From assembly GCA_914767715.1 (NCBI GenBank), contig OU612073.1:19096001-19160000 (forward strand): a stretch of DNA of 64,000 bases. The letters run 5' to 3'. This document shows positions 50,269 through 63,910 of this stretch, one piece after another. Numbering within the stretch: the stretch's first letter is position 1; the number at the start of each line of letters is the position of its first letter. The notes below the pieces were generated by a model. That model ran no database searches. It was not told where the DNA came from and saw only the letters and a list, made by a program, of their open reading frames with translations. The position numbers and the translations under genes are program-made. This stretch comes from Membranipora membranacea (taxonomy: Eukaryota > Bryozoa > Gymnolaemata > Cheilostomatida > Membraniporidae).

Positions 50269-50951
50269 CTATGAACCATTGTTAGTGCATTGCACAGCAC
50301 TCAAAAACACAGATCTGCTATAAGCCTATCATCTATCTATTGCTTAATGCAAGTAGGTGTTCAAATTTCAGCTAGCTGTCATGTGATAAGGGTTCCAGAA
50401 AAGATTTAGTGGGATCATTAAATTGAACAAGTTTCATGTGGCACAGAAAAGGTTAAATTAAAAATAGAAAACTCAAGCTTAAATAAGATTATCACATCAG
50501 ATGTCTGCAACACCGCCACAGATGAACAAAATAGGTAAAGAAAAAGAACAACAAAAGCGCTGGAACAAAGCTGACAACACTTCAATCTGAATACAATAAT
50601 ATCCAGCTGTCCTTACATTTTAAGACAATTTCTCACACAGTGACCGAATTTACCCAACTACAGTGATGGACTAAATCATTACGTCTGATTGAGCACACTG
50701 ATGATGGATCCTGTGTTAATATAGATCAAGATTAACAGCAATAGACTAACTGCTCAAAAAATTCCAGATACGAGATTATTTCAAACTAATTGGAGTTACT
50801 CTATCTCTGCTGCCTGTGAAACAAGAGGAAAACTCCCAACAAAAACAAAGCTAAATGGCACAGGAAAGTTATATCTGTGACAGCATATAACCATCTACCT
50901 GACTTGTAATGATGGCCGATCATTTAATCACTCCCTGCGTGACTGCGAGAC

Positions 50952-53900
50952 TTATTGTATGGGGGCCTCTAGCATCTCAAGGAGAAAGGTATCGATAGGT
51001 GCATCTCCAACAAGCTTGAAGAAGAACAGATGCTCCAGAGTCTTCAGCCCTGCAAAATATCAAATTCATAATGCTTATGACAGACAGAACACACGGATAT
51101 GTGGATAGATACGATGACGGTGTAAATACCAACAGCCAAACTAGAGTATCGTCAACAATGAGAATGCCTCACTGTAGGACTGAGAAGTTGAAGAGAAGTT
51201 TCTTTTTCAAATATGCTAATTGTTAGTGAATAGTTCTGTCTTGCTTTTTGAGATACATTTTTTCCTCATCTTCATGTAGAGCTCCAGTCTAATTTTTCTT
51301 TTCTATTGATTTCTATATTGTAACACACTTTTTAGAATTATACTTTCACTCCAGAGCATCAAACTTTCTGATATACGGAGGAAAAACTAAAGCCTATTCT
51401 ATCCTAACTTAACCTAACCTAACCTGTCCTGTCCTGTCCTGTCCTGTCCTGTCCTGTCCTATCCTATCCTATCTTATCCTGCCACCTAAATTTTCATCAC
51501 AAAAGTCATGACCATTGCATTACATAGAATAGCATTACCTCATTACAGACACACACTATATTAGCTGAATTGAGATTTCGGAGATGGCAGAGCAACACCA
51601 TGCAACACCTTACTCCTCTAAATAATGTAGGACCCAAATGCTTAACTAAGAATACGCTAGAAAAAGTTAAACAGACACTGGCCCAAGGAAGACAAAGGCT
51701 TTCTTCCTTATTTTACAAATCCAATACAATTTTTCTCCCAGAGAAGGAAACATTCAGGTTATTTGGCTTTTTCTCTCCCTTCTTCATGGAACTGGGTGAT
51801 TTTTATTCTATTTGGATCAAAAATGGATATATAACCAATGAGCCTTATTCATGTTCACAATATAATAGTAGATAGTTGTGAGTAAGATAGTGAGTGTAGT
51901 TACCTATACTTCTGAGGGCGGGTAGCCTGAGTAATAGTTTAGCGAATCTTCCCGGCTCATCAGGATAAGCAGTTCTGGAGTATTCCTCCAGAGTACCATA
52001 CACCTTCTCTCTCAGCTGCTCAATCTCAGACGATGTGGACACGCCTTTAGCATCTGGAGGTAAAAAAATGATATTATTTTATGTTTATTTCTACATTCCT
52101 TTACCATTTGTGGTAACAATGATAATTTTTGAATGCTGGCGATAGTTTGAACTAAAAAGGCTCGGTGATCTGGTTAAAATAATTTATGTAAAAAGTAAAA
52201 AAGCTATGGGCATGTTTTTTTTCAGTTTTAGCTTTCATTGGTCTAAAACGGTATGGCATCGAGGGGATCTCCTGGATTTATCAAAAAAATTTCTTGGATA
52301 TAGTGGGTGGTCACTGTCTGAGAAATCCATACTTAGAAAGAATAGGTAAGCATGGGGACGAGCAAGTGAGATTAATTATTCCAGCGACAAATGATTGTCA
52401 TTCATATCGAGTGCCTCATCAAAGGAAAAGCTTCTATGAAATGTGATCAGCTTTGATGTCTGGCATTAGTTTTTTATATTTATAATTGTAGAAAAGGTTG
52501 TAGGTTGAGATATGCAAAATTATGTCCAGGATAGTAGTTGTATAAGCACATTTATGATCACAGAAGTGGAACGCTAATGTAATAGAGCCTCCGTCTCTAT
52601 TATAGGATTGAAATTAGATCTTATCAATAGTATGGCATGGTGATGACAAGGCAGCATCTTCACAAACTGTAGATCACTGGACTTGACAGGTGTATGCGGT
52701 GACTACGCATGTCACACTACAACTGTTCCCAAGGACACCCATGGACACGGGGTACAAAGTCAAGAGCTTCATGCTCGGGAAAGCTGAAAAAATCTTTTGT
52801 TAAGAATTTGATATATGAGAAATATGAGCTTGGATTTAAGAATTGACACACTACAACTGTTCCTAAGGACACCCATGGACACAGGGTACAAAGTAAAGAG
52901 TTTCATGTCTAGAAACGTTGCACAAATCTTTTGTGAAAAACTTCAAAACACCACTAAAGAAGATAAAATTTAGTCAAGCATTATGTTTTAATATCCTGAC
53001 AGTGGAAACTACCATAGATGACTGTGTACCGGGATTCTTTACCTAGGAAGGAGTGATCTTACCTGGATTGAAGAGAACAATAGCTTTCAGGGCAGCCAGT
53101 TCAGTCTTATCCATCTTCATCTCTCTCATCTTAGCGACTAGCTCAGTCAGCACTCTGTCAAAGATTGTACCAACACCAGCCTCATGAGCCGAGCTCCTGT
53201 CAACAAATAGTCAAATTACGTCACAATCAATCACCAAATCACTTTCACATCAAACATTTTTTTATGATTTTTTTGCCATCATAATCATTTTTACAGAAAA
53301 AAATGCTCTCTTTATGTGCCAAAGGAAGAAAAAAAGAACATGCGGTTTGTAAATGTATGTGACTTGAGCTATTAATTGTTGGAGAAATAATTGATAAGTG
53401 GTCTTTTAAGAAATGATAGAGTATCTAATACGAGATATTTCATCGATCTGTCTTTGAGGGGGAATTTCGATAGTTCTAGGAAAATCAAGCCGGAGCAGAT
53501 GTACAACTTTTGACCATGCGTCTCGTGAATCAGTCGGGTCCCTGTAGTGACAAGAAGCAAGCACCATGCTGAGACTAGACCCGGCCCTTTGCTCAGTAAT
53601 CGTGGCAGCTTAGCGGACTTCCGCCGCTTACTCCGCTTGTTGATGGATCAATACCTCCAGGAGTTTATAAGACTGCCTACCTGTGAACATGAAGCCCAGT
53701 AGCCAGTAGAATTCCATCAGTCACAGCTATTGATCGATGGGAGAAGCTGGCAATTAACAGCTCATTCCAACCTACAACAACACAGCTTAACAGTTTACGA
53801 TCACGATTATGTCAGAGTTTCCTGTGGCACAAGAGAAAGAAGCTGCTAAGCTGTTTACTACCGAGATGGTGTCAAATAAAAATTGGTGTAAATCACACCA

Positions 53901-56900
53901 ACACTTTGTCCACTAAGGGGACTCGGGGTCCTGAGACAATAAAGGCTGGAAATTTCCCATCGAACGATATTTAAGACTTTGCTGGTTTTTTTTTCTTTCA
54001 AACAAATTTTTTCATTTTTACTTATTTAAATCAAACTTGAGTGAATCCATCATTGTCAGAATGATATTATTGATGTAAGTATAGGTAGTCATTCATTGGC
54101 TGGCGGAAAGCAATTTGCCAACTTACTTTCTAAGACCTTCATTATACAAATTTTCGAATAAATTTACTGTCAAATGTGAATAATATTCCACTTGCCGATG
54201 ATCTCGTATAAATTGGTTACAAACTAATTGATCATTGATAGTCAAAAACCTTCTTTGCTGACAAAGAAATCAGACCATCAGTTAGCAGTATGTTACAGCC
54301 TTGTAAATTTTATTGTATGTTGTAGGCCCTATATGAGATTTGTCCCTGACAAACATAACTTATTTGGAAGTCACCATGTCTAATGGTCTCTGATGGTCAA
54401 TAATTTGGAGGAGCAAAAGACCATATGAGTATATCAGAATTAGCAACATGGAAGAGGGGATTATTACAAGGGGCAAGGTTAATGTACCAACAATGGACCA
54501 ATGGATCTAATGTGAGTGGCCGAACAATAAATTATGGAGAAATTTCATTTCCAAGAGAGTCTCTCACTCAAATATTAAATTAAAATCAACATGAGCAATA
54601 TTAATTGTGTAGGCAGCGGCAGCCTCTACCTGATCTGAGGAGGATCACTTGATCCTCTATGGGCAGCTCCTGAAAGTGAGGAATCCTTTTGGCCCACTCT
54701 ACAAGAGTAAATAACTGCTTGTCTGCTGCCTGGCAGATGTTAGCCACAGCATCTTTCTGTAATTAAGAGAATGATATAATATAATATACAATATATATAT
54801 ATAATAAGTCAGCAGCGAGGAAATACTTCTGCAGCTGATCATTATACCAGAAGGTTACATTTATAAAACACCATTTTGGTAATTAAATTTTAAATTATAT
54901 CTTTTTTGATCTCTCAAGTTGTGGTTTGTTTTGGTGGTTTTTCAGCTCATAGTTTTCACAGCTTTAGGAAGGGTGGCAGTGAGAAATGGGCATAACAACC
55001 GGCAGGTCCTTGATATGCTACAACACTGACAAATAGCATCATTTACTACAATGCTACTTACTACAAGCTGCCAATTAATAAGATGACTGGAAGAACTGGG
55101 AAATTATACCCTGTTACACCTTTTGCCCAATACCTTTCATCTCAAATGCAGAAATCAGATATTAATTATACTGGAAGGCCCTGGAGTCTAGTATGTTTAA
55201 CACAGTTGTGGATAATAATCGGAACGTGATGGGAAAATAAAGCCCCAGAGGGTAGGTAAATGTCATATTTTTTACACCTCAATTCGGTCCTTGTTCAGCG
55301 GCAAAAAAAGGCCGCTGTATTTCATTCTGCCTTGAAAGGGCCTTGAGTGAGAGCGAGTCCAGGTACTTTACCTACACGTCATGCCTGGCTGCTACCCATT
55401 CAACACAACTCAATCTTGAGTGAGGTGAAGCGACCCTCAACCCACACAAATTGTATAGAGCTCTCCGCATAAAAAACTGGTTTGACATTTCTAAGCAGAA
55501 ACGTGTTGACAAGGATTCAGATGCTGTAATGTTCTGCACCAAGTTATCCGCCAGAAGCCCACAATAACCCATCTCAGTTAGGGAGAAGATTCGGTTTTGT
55601 GTTGGCAAACATTGCCTTTGGGATATTAACTCACGCTGCTGTCCACATATTGATTGTTGGATGGTTCGACAGCGAGCTCCGCCTCGAGAAGTCTCTCCAC
55701 AGGCATATCTTCATTATAAGTTGTCTCTGGTTCAGCATTCTTATTATCCCCTCCGGCGTTCCTGCTTCGATCACCACTCAGTACAGCTTTAAACAAGAAA
55801 AGTCAATAAAGTAACATTGACAAGGTATGGCCTGACCCGTTGGACAGGCAACACCATAGAGATATTATATAATAACTCTATGGGCTACACTATGTAGGTT
55901 AGGGTAGATGCGTTGCCTCTAGTCCAGCGCTATATTTGATTAAAACTTCATCCAATATTCAGCTACTAATACATGGCCAGAACCTTTCGATTGCGCTCTA
56001 AAGGGTTTGGCGGTAGGAAATATTTGGCTATATATAGAACTGAAGCAGGCAACCTTCCAAACTCGATGCAAAGCAGTACCTGCCATAAATCGTAGTACTT
56101 GAGTAACAATGGCACAGCCCAACCCCCATCATCTCGCTAACATATATCACACAATGTACTTTTATGCAAATATGCCAGATTGATTTTGCAACCCATTGAT
56201 TGATGCTCAGTTACAACCTTGAAGGCTATCTGTGGTCTTGTGGGGATAATTGTTCATAATTATTTATAATTCACATCAGATGGATTGCTGCTGTGACCAT
56301 TCTAGGTGAAGTGTTTTGCTTGTCTACTCGCTCAATTAGAGAAGATATTTAAATAAAAATATGTGTACAGACCCCTTAAAAAACCCAGAATAGAAATTTG
56401 GTTTCATAACTTGATGAGCTGTGAGTCAGTCAAAGGCTTACAACATAAATGAAAGAAATATAAAATAATCCATCCAACTTTGGATTAGCGGTCTCAACCA
56501 CATTCATATAATATACATAACATTTAATTTATAGAATATAACATATTATTTTTGAGTAGTGACTGCTCTTCACTTGGAAGTTTGATACCTCTGCCATGAC
56601 TGACGCCAGTGATGACGTCTTGTGGCATCGTCAGCCCGCATCATGTTAGTTATTGCACTCATCAGTAACTAACGTAACACAAAATATGGATCCATTACTA
56701 GAAAAGTGATACCCCCATATCTGAATGCCAGATTGTTGTAGCGTTCCCTGGAGACCAAAACCATTACTCAGTCCAATTTCTGTGACATTGATTAGGGCTG
56801 TTTTTTTACTATGAGATATTCGTATTTCTGCTGCGGGTTATGATATACAAAAATGTGAAGAATTGTTGTTAAGCTCAAATAATATAGCGATTTATTTCAG

Positions 56901-59900
56901 ACAGAAACAGGTCACATGTCTCGAGGCATCGATACTTGAAATGTCATGTGGACTTATAGTAATGATGAGCTTACTTGTCTTGTACTGTGTAGGGCTATCT
57001 TTGGCTATATAATACTGAACTTTCACATGAACAGCAGTCATGTTCATTTTAGACATCAAACAGACCTTGTGTGATTAACTCCTTTCATTCCAAAGGGTCG
57101 ATAAAAAAACGATGATGTCATAGAGATTCTGGCAACATCCCACAGATTGGCTGATTTAGTTATTCAAAAACTTAATGATAAAAAATCCATAAATCATATG
57201 AAAATTACAGCTTTATAGCGGTGTTAATCATCCAGTGGTATTTGCTTTGCTATGCATTTTCGTTGATCATGAGAAATTAATTTGGTGTTTCGCAACCCAT
57301 GCCTGTCAAAAAAGTGAAATATTACCACTCCCTAGAACATAAACAACCAATGGTTACAGCCAATTCATTATTATTTTTGAAAAAAGGGAATGAGCGATTA
57401 CAATGACACTGCAAGGTCGAGCTTAGCTGTTGTACCAATCATACAGCCTAGAGATGATCAGAATTGAAAGGCAGCCCGATCATGTGATAATTCACCAAGA
57501 TCACATTAATTTCAACCTGAAATTTTGGATATGTTGTCAACAAAAAGAGGCCACTATCTCTCTAAGTCTGACTCCATAGTCAATTGTGACCGGCCTCAGT
57601 CAGTTACCCGACTCTACTGGTATCATTAGTGTAAGGTGAATAAGAAGCTCGGTAGATGACATAATCGATTCTCTCAGACCACTATTCAAAATGTCACCAA
57701 TATTGGGTAGTTTGTAGCATAAGCAAATTTATACATCCCTTTCGGGGAAGTTTCACAGTGGAAGCTGGTAGAGCATAACGATACAGCGCAATGAGCAGAA
57801 GAACCCAGAGATATCTCTCAATGGCGGTTGTTGTTTACAACTTAATATATTATAATCCCTCCAAACCCATTTACATTCCTAATGCGCAATCCTTTCTTTT
57901 CATCATCATGCTTTAGTAGACACAAGATTTTACACTATTGAGACGCCACGTGGTTCTAGCATTATATCACAGGCAGTAAACATAAAAACAACTCCTGTTC
58001 GTGAAGTGGCCTGATATCAGCTACCAACGCTGTTCCAGCTCATTTACTTAAAGAGATAAACATTCATTTATCACAAGTTTCCTCTCATAAGCCATAATAA
58101 TTGTTTACTCTCATCAGCATGGCTGTTAGTCTTCAATCTGACAAAATGTCATTCACTGCATAGTGACAGGTTTTGAATGTTAGAAATTTCAAAATATAGG
58201 AAATGGCAGACCAAATGTTTTCTTGGTACCATGCTTGACGCCTATCAAATACCTTTTGATGACCATTTAATTTGACAAACAAGGCTCTAACCATCGAGGG
58301 ATTTAATATTGTCATGGCTGGGAACACCAGCCTGCTAGGCTATGAATTCCCTGTATATATGCAGAGATTGATTTTGATAGCTTGTGGAATACAATGTGTA
58401 GAGTGACATGACCATCTATAGAAGCTGTGCTCAGGCTGATTTCGCTAGACGGTCTGGGCTTATGGCACCAACTCAAATATCAACATCTGCATGTTTGACT
58501 GATCCATTGGCCATTTCATACAAAACAATAATCAACATAAAATCTTGGTATGCTGTTTCACACTAATATGTCACTCTTGATCAAACCCTGGGTGGTCTGT
58601 TCCTAGTTGTAGGCCTAACTGATACAATGTACAATCCAAGCAAATCCACATTCGTCGTCGTGGAAGTAGAAAACTCATTCTTATTGGAGAAGACTGTTTA
58701 CTCTCAATCTTGTATTCTTTTTTATAGCTGAGTATCATAGAGCTATCAAATCCCATTAATCTTACTTTATATGCGTCTTAGTTGTTCTGATTGCTGTGGT
58801 TTCCCTGCATTTTTTCATTAACAGTCACTGCCAATGATTGCTCTAGCCTTTGTTCAGTAGTAAAAAGCATCTTTTGTATAGTAAGACAATGCCAGTAATT
58901 TGTATAGTCGCAATGGATTCTATAGTACACATAAAATAGTAGACTGCTTCTCTACCACAATATAGGGTGCTTTTTTGCCTCTGGCAATTAAGCATTTTAT
59001 CCACCAGTATGTTATTGGCACAAAAAATCTGGTTTCATAACTTCAGTGCAACAGTCAGCGCTATTTGGACCAGCATGTTACAACCCTGGCAGTGCGGTGA
59101 TCTTTATTTTGGTTCATCTAGAGTGATTTATGTAAGCAGTAAGGACCATCAAATAACATTGCTGGTAGGACTAAGGACTCTGTGAGTGTAAAGCTGTGAC
59201 TACACACGCCGTATTTTCCACAGGATTGGGGCACTTTTAGTACGGCCAGCTGCATACGATAGCTCTGCTAGATGCCCAAGTTGGGCTAACAAACTTGCTC
59301 GTTCTATCCGTAGTACGGCCAGCAAAGCTTGGGGTATGCACTGTTTGTATTTGTTGCGCTGCACACGCTTTATACAGCATAAAGGTTTAAAAATGATCAA
59401 CCATAGTGAGAAATCCTGTATTTTGCAGCTACACATTCAAGGATGTGGTTGATGAGAGATTGTGTAACGGATATTTAACCACAAAATCTCTCAATGTAGC
59501 ATCAGTCACATCAAGGCCTTAATGGTACCAAACATTGTGTCAGTTGTATTTGCCATTATATCACAGATATATCGGCCGGGTGAGACACGGTTAAAATAGC
59601 ATCAATCATTCTGAGAAACCTCAAACGAGGTGTGCCCCAAGAATATGGTGCAGCAGCTGAAATTATGCAAATCAGATCTGACAACTTCCCAGGCAACAAT
59701 CAGTCGGAATTTAATAAGGGCCTGGAAATCTTCATTCATCCCATTCCACCATTGTTCTGAACATTTCATTGTATGTGGTCAAGTCCAAGGTTATGATTTG
59801 ATGGAAGATGTCAAACGAAATCAGCGCTGAATAAGAGTAGGCCTACTAGTCTTCACTGATCTAAGTTTTATAGATATCTCATCAGGCCTACTCATCTATA

Positions 59901-62900
59901 CAGACGAACAAAGCTTCAAGGAAATTCCCTATGGACCCAAAACAAACAATGCACATGTTCATACTGGAAGCCTGCCCAAGACCCCAAAGTAAAAGTGCAG
60001 GATGTCCCTGAGGTCAATGCCACGCTAGCACTTATGCCGGGCTCCTATCATGTACAGTCAATTCCTTCAGGTAGAGAACTACTAGGGACTCAAATTTCTC
60101 AATGTTGATGATGAGCTGATATTTGAGCAGAATTTTGAGAGTAGATGGTCTGCCACAATCTCAAAGTACGCAGCTTTAAAATATGCAACACAAATTACAA
60201 TATAATTGCTTATTACGAGAAATGGGGAGGTACCCATGATATGCACATTCAATCAAAGTTTAAAAAAATTCATATCTTGCAACAATAAAGTGCCATAAAC
60301 ATCAAAAAACTTTTCTGGCATTCTGACTGACACACCACTCAATTGGCGCATCCACTCTTTCTATTGGATATCCATTATAACCGCCATAAAACAGCCTTTC
60401 AGAGGAATTAGTCCAGTGCAGTTTTTTTAGTCAAAACCTGAGAGTGATATACCTGGCTCGAACTTATCCTGACATGGGACATTGAGCAGATCGTAAATCA
60501 CACAGATCAAATTGCTAGACTGGCTAGTCAGAATGACAGCAAAATCGAGGTAGCGGCATATTGTAATGGGGAACTTTACACCACCTGTATCAAGATTGAC
60601 ATAAGCACATTTCAGGTGAAACCACTTTATGGAGACGGGTCCTTGACCAGCAGAATACCCCCCCCCCCCCCGTCAACCGTCAAGGCATGATTACAATCAT
60701 ACTTAGAGCCTAGAATCAGTTGTATAACTCTAGACCCACCAAAAATATATTCCAATAAGCTCAAAAAACTACATACAACATAGGGCCTAATACTATAAAA
60801 TGAGGGGGATACACAACACAGCACAATGCTGGTAGTTATACAACATTGCACCAAGCACTGATACTCACCATCCCTGTTCATTCCCTGAGCGAGACATTTC
60901 ATATATCTGCAGTATTGGCATCTGTTACGCTGTCTCTTATCAATGGTACAGCTCTTCTCATCTCGACATGCATATGATAAATCCTTACGTACAGTTCTCT
61001 TGAAGAAACCTTTGCACCCCTCGCAACTGCAATTTATGGAGCAAACTTTTATGAACTTGAGCAAAGCCAAATTCTCATGTGGTCAGTTTCGGTTTTTTGG
61101 TTTTTTTAAAGTAGTCATGACATATTTACTAAACATGCAGACATAAATAAAACAGCATCAGAGAAAGGTTGCCTCACTGCCGTCAATGTGACAGCGAGTT
61201 AAAAGTGGACTTTTTTTATGGCAGATAACAATACTTGAGGCTGCTTTGGCAATCAAGGATGCCATCGATTAATCATCGACAGACCACACCATGTCAATGA
61301 CCCTTCGGACTTAGCCACAGCCAGAAAGGCCAACGAGAATGTGTGACTGTTTTCTCAGGAAATCGAAGTCATGCCAGGCCAATGTGACATCATCCACTAT
61401 TAGTGAGGGCGGAAAGGAAACTCTTTGGCACGGCTCCCTACTAGGCAAAAATGAATATTGATTTCCCAATCTAGTTCACAGTGACAGGATGTGGACTGCA
61501 ACCTGTTTCACAACCAAGCATTCTGTAGTGAGTGTCATAAAATGACAGTATGAGAGATATTGTGAAAGGGCTAGCTAATTTGCATCTCACGAGATTTCCC
61601 AACTCTCTTTGATGGGCTGCAAAAACTGCAGTGATGTTTTGTAGCACAATGCCAGTAATAAGTAGTCAAACTTATATTATTCTTACAAATCATATTTATG
61701 AGAGGATCACCACCTTATCTAAAGTTGTGGGCAGAGGAAGCTAGTTTCACATTATCTCTATTTGATGGATAGCTCAGTAATTTCACATTGCATTTCACAT
61801 TGAAGACCAGCATGCCCACAATCTTATCATCATCTTCCTCTTGAGGTATTTGTTTAAGGGATAATCAGCTCCAAAACCCGAACTTATGACTAAAATCACG
61901 TGGAGGCTGAGTGACTGAGTAATGTAACTGTCTGCACTTCAACATCTGTAAATTGTGCGTGCGGTTGCAAGAACTGAGTAACTAGGCCCAAGATGTCATG
62001 TCAAGTTAACTGAGCAATGACGCTAAGATTTTCAATGAAGGAGTCAAGTATGGAACATAGCCTGACAATGGATCTTTTCTTTTCTGGTCCAACAAAAACA
62101 AGTAAACAGAAATGATTGAGACAGTCAATCCAAGACAGTTACGTATGACAGACGGCTTCAATGAACGTTCTATCTTCCCCATACCAACAAATGTCAATGA
62201 TAGGCATATCTCTAATGACCTAAATACGCTATATCTACACATCCATTAAACCCCTTGAAAGGGAACTACATCCTTACTATCCAGGACACATAGCCATCTT
62301 GCTGTCATAGGCCTTCTATGCTAGTATCTACTGCAGCTAAGACTTACACGAAACAGAAACACCAATATCCTGTGCTGTGTTACCATTGAACATGTGTAAC
62401 TGTAGGCCAACTTAGTATCACCCCAACAAAAATTTACCAATAAACCTGTATGTATAATAAGACTAACCTGTATACACCATAGTGTTTACCACTTGCTCGG
62501 TCTCCACATATCTGACATATATGTTTAACTTGAGTAGAAGTACTACCACTGCCCACTGAACTCGTTGTGCTGTGAGGAGATGACAGAGGACTGTCCAGAT
62601 TGTGATACATCCCACCTGTTAACGAGTAGTGATGTCTCATCATTCATAATAAGGCAAATACTCAGTAAAATAAGAACCAACTTAATCAATTCTACACCAG
62701 ACCTCATTAAGGTGAGAGAAAATCAGTAGGCAGACACAACCGCCGTTATGATAACACAACAGTTCAATTTTTACTTCCATGATCATATTGGTCAGGCCTA
62801 AAAGTCACTTTACCTGGGGAGCCAAGACTAGGCGGAGAACCCATACTAGAATGAGGACTCTGTATGGAGTGCAGCGGTGACATGCCGAAGCCGTAAGGAT

Positions 62901-63009
62901 TATATCCAGGTGGAGCTCCTTGCTGCTGCTGTTGGGCCTGCATTACTGCAGCGGCATTCATCATCTCCTGGGCCTGCTGCAGCTGCATCAAATCTGGCTT
63001 TATATCCAT
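50952..63009 (-). CDS. RXR: Retinoid X receptor, 417 aa
   Basis: Nine exons join in phase: 63009-62814, 62615-62468, 61026-60869, 55786-55635, 54756-54630, 53771-53681, 53196-53063, 52053-51904 and 51049-50952 (1254 nt). The start Met follows a 3' splice site at about 63013, so a non-coding 5' exon lies upstream. Residues 1-95 form a Gln-, Ser- and Pro-rich A/B region. The DNA-binding domain (99-164) has two Cys4 zinc fingers and the P-box [10 protein letters not shown]. The hinge contains [17 protein letters not shown]. The ligand-binding domain (219-417) has [56 protein letters not shown] and the AF-2 helix FLLEMLEAP. The retinoid-contact Arg (FSHRS) is kept, as is the helix-11 His, but human Cys432 is Thr here ([11 protein letters not shown]). 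RXR is a ligand-activated transcription factor that binds AGGTCA repeats as a homodimer or heterodimer. Confidence 0.96.
51398..51481. repeat. CCTGT/CCTAT pentanucleotide microsatellite
   Basis: Starting with CCTAACCTAACC, the sequence becomes seven CCTGT units, then CCTAT units with one CTTAT variant. It lies in the last RXR intron. Confidence 0.9.
52713..52937. repeat. Tandem duplication in RXR intron, about 92-bp unit
   Basis: Copies 52713-52806 and 52847-52937 share CACACTACAACTGTTCC, AAGGACACCCATGGACAC, GGGTACAAAGT and AATCTTTTGT. They differ by roughly 15 percent and are separated by a 40-base AT-rich piece. Confidence 0.8.
55787..60868 (-). other. Long RXR intron (5.1 kb) between the DNA-binding domain and hinge exons
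   Basis: This is the largest intron in the window. It is mostly AT-rich without recognised structure, apart from a GC-richer patch at 59200-59440 with repeated TACGGCCAGC motifs, a possible decayed transposase (59600-60030) and a 14-base C run at 60658-60671. I see no nested gene. Confidence 0.5.
59600..60030 (+). pseudogene. Decayed transposase fragment (possibly Tc1/mariner-like)
   Basis: One frame reads [12 protein letters not shown], like a transposase helix-turn-helix. Further along, another frame reads [18 protein letters not shown], which resembles the TDE-x-F block around the second catalytic Asp of mariner-type transposases. Stops and frame changes interrupt it. The family assignment rests on these two short blocks only. 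Confidence 0.35.
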
Positions 63010-63619
63010 GGCTCTGTTATCAATATAAATAGCAATATATAACATACAAAAATGATTAGGAATAGCAGTAGTAATTCACTTCTAAACTAACATAACATAC
63101 ACTGACATGCTACTAAACCTACATCGACCAAGAGTAATACTCCTAGTCCTTGCACTGACTGGGGAGTCACATTCATCTTAGTTATGATAGTAAGTTTAGT
63201 GGCTTATAAATTATAAGTCAGATAAGTTAGTTAGGGTCTTAATATAATAACTAATTTGTGTGTAGTAACCTCAGTGAGTGAAAGATTTATCTACTTCAAA
63301 TTTAATATTATTATTCATATGCAAAAGTACTTGTATTATTATATAATAAACCTCAATGAGCTAAACTAAACACAATTAATACTACTACTAGTACGCACCA
63401 CAACATATTATATTTATTGTACCTGCACCTTTTAAACTGTGCGAAATACTCACCCGAGTCATGCACAAAAATGGCATACTACTACTACTACTAGTAAGTT
63501 AGTAAGCAATTTAGTAGTAAGTAAGCAAAAAAGTAGGCCTTACTAAGAAGTATTGATTAGCCATTTTTGGTTAATGGTTGCTATGAGAAAAGAACTATTT
63601 TTACCTCTATAAACTTTTG

Positions 63620-63910
63620 TGTGGTGAATAGATTAGATTGTGATACATAAGACCAATATATAAATGGTGATATGGCAACTTGTAAGTTGTAGTTGAGCCA
63701 AAGTTAATAACCCCTCCTGGTTGATCACCGCTGTTTTCTTGATTATTTTTATTATGACTACTGCGCATGCGTCGGGATATAGGTCATTGAATAGGACACC
63801 ATCGGATAGTAACGGGGCTATGTGTGACGCCCCTAATATATTTTCAATAACAAATTGTAAGAGTTGGGTGTAAACAAATGCGCGTGCAATCTGACCTTGA
63901 GGGCACTGTG
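63620..63910 (-). promoter_or_regulatory. Candidate RXR promoter region with NRF1-like and nuclear-receptor sites
   Basis: Upstream of the RXR coding start the sequence becomes GC-richer. It carries TGCGCATGCG (63762-63771), an NRF1-type palindrome, a second related word ATGCGCGTGCA near 63879-63889, an AGGTCA half-site at 63781-63786, and TGACCTTGA at 63892-63900, which is TCAAGGTCA on the minus strand, the exact extended half-site bound by ERR-type receptors. The transcription start is inferred, not seen. Confidence 0.4.

Larger units (their letters stand above)
40252..50951. other. 10.7-kb intergenic region between SLC17 and RXR genes
   Basis: This is the largest gene-poor stretch. It holds one tRNA-Leu gene, a 400-bp palindromic element (42617-43008), a Tigger-like element (44094-44634), a hairpin MITE (45094-45220), tandem duplications (42059-42197, 46950-47164) and C runs at 40755-40768 and 47236-47249. 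Apart from a possible spliced unit on the plus strand (45389-46605, weak), I see no protein gene. Confidence 0.5.

Noticed and set aside
51398-51481. CCTAACCTAACC read as a telomere-like repeat
   Set aside because: Only two or three CCTAA units occur and they grade into CCTGT/CCTAT units; it is a pentanucleotide microsatellite, not TTAGGG.
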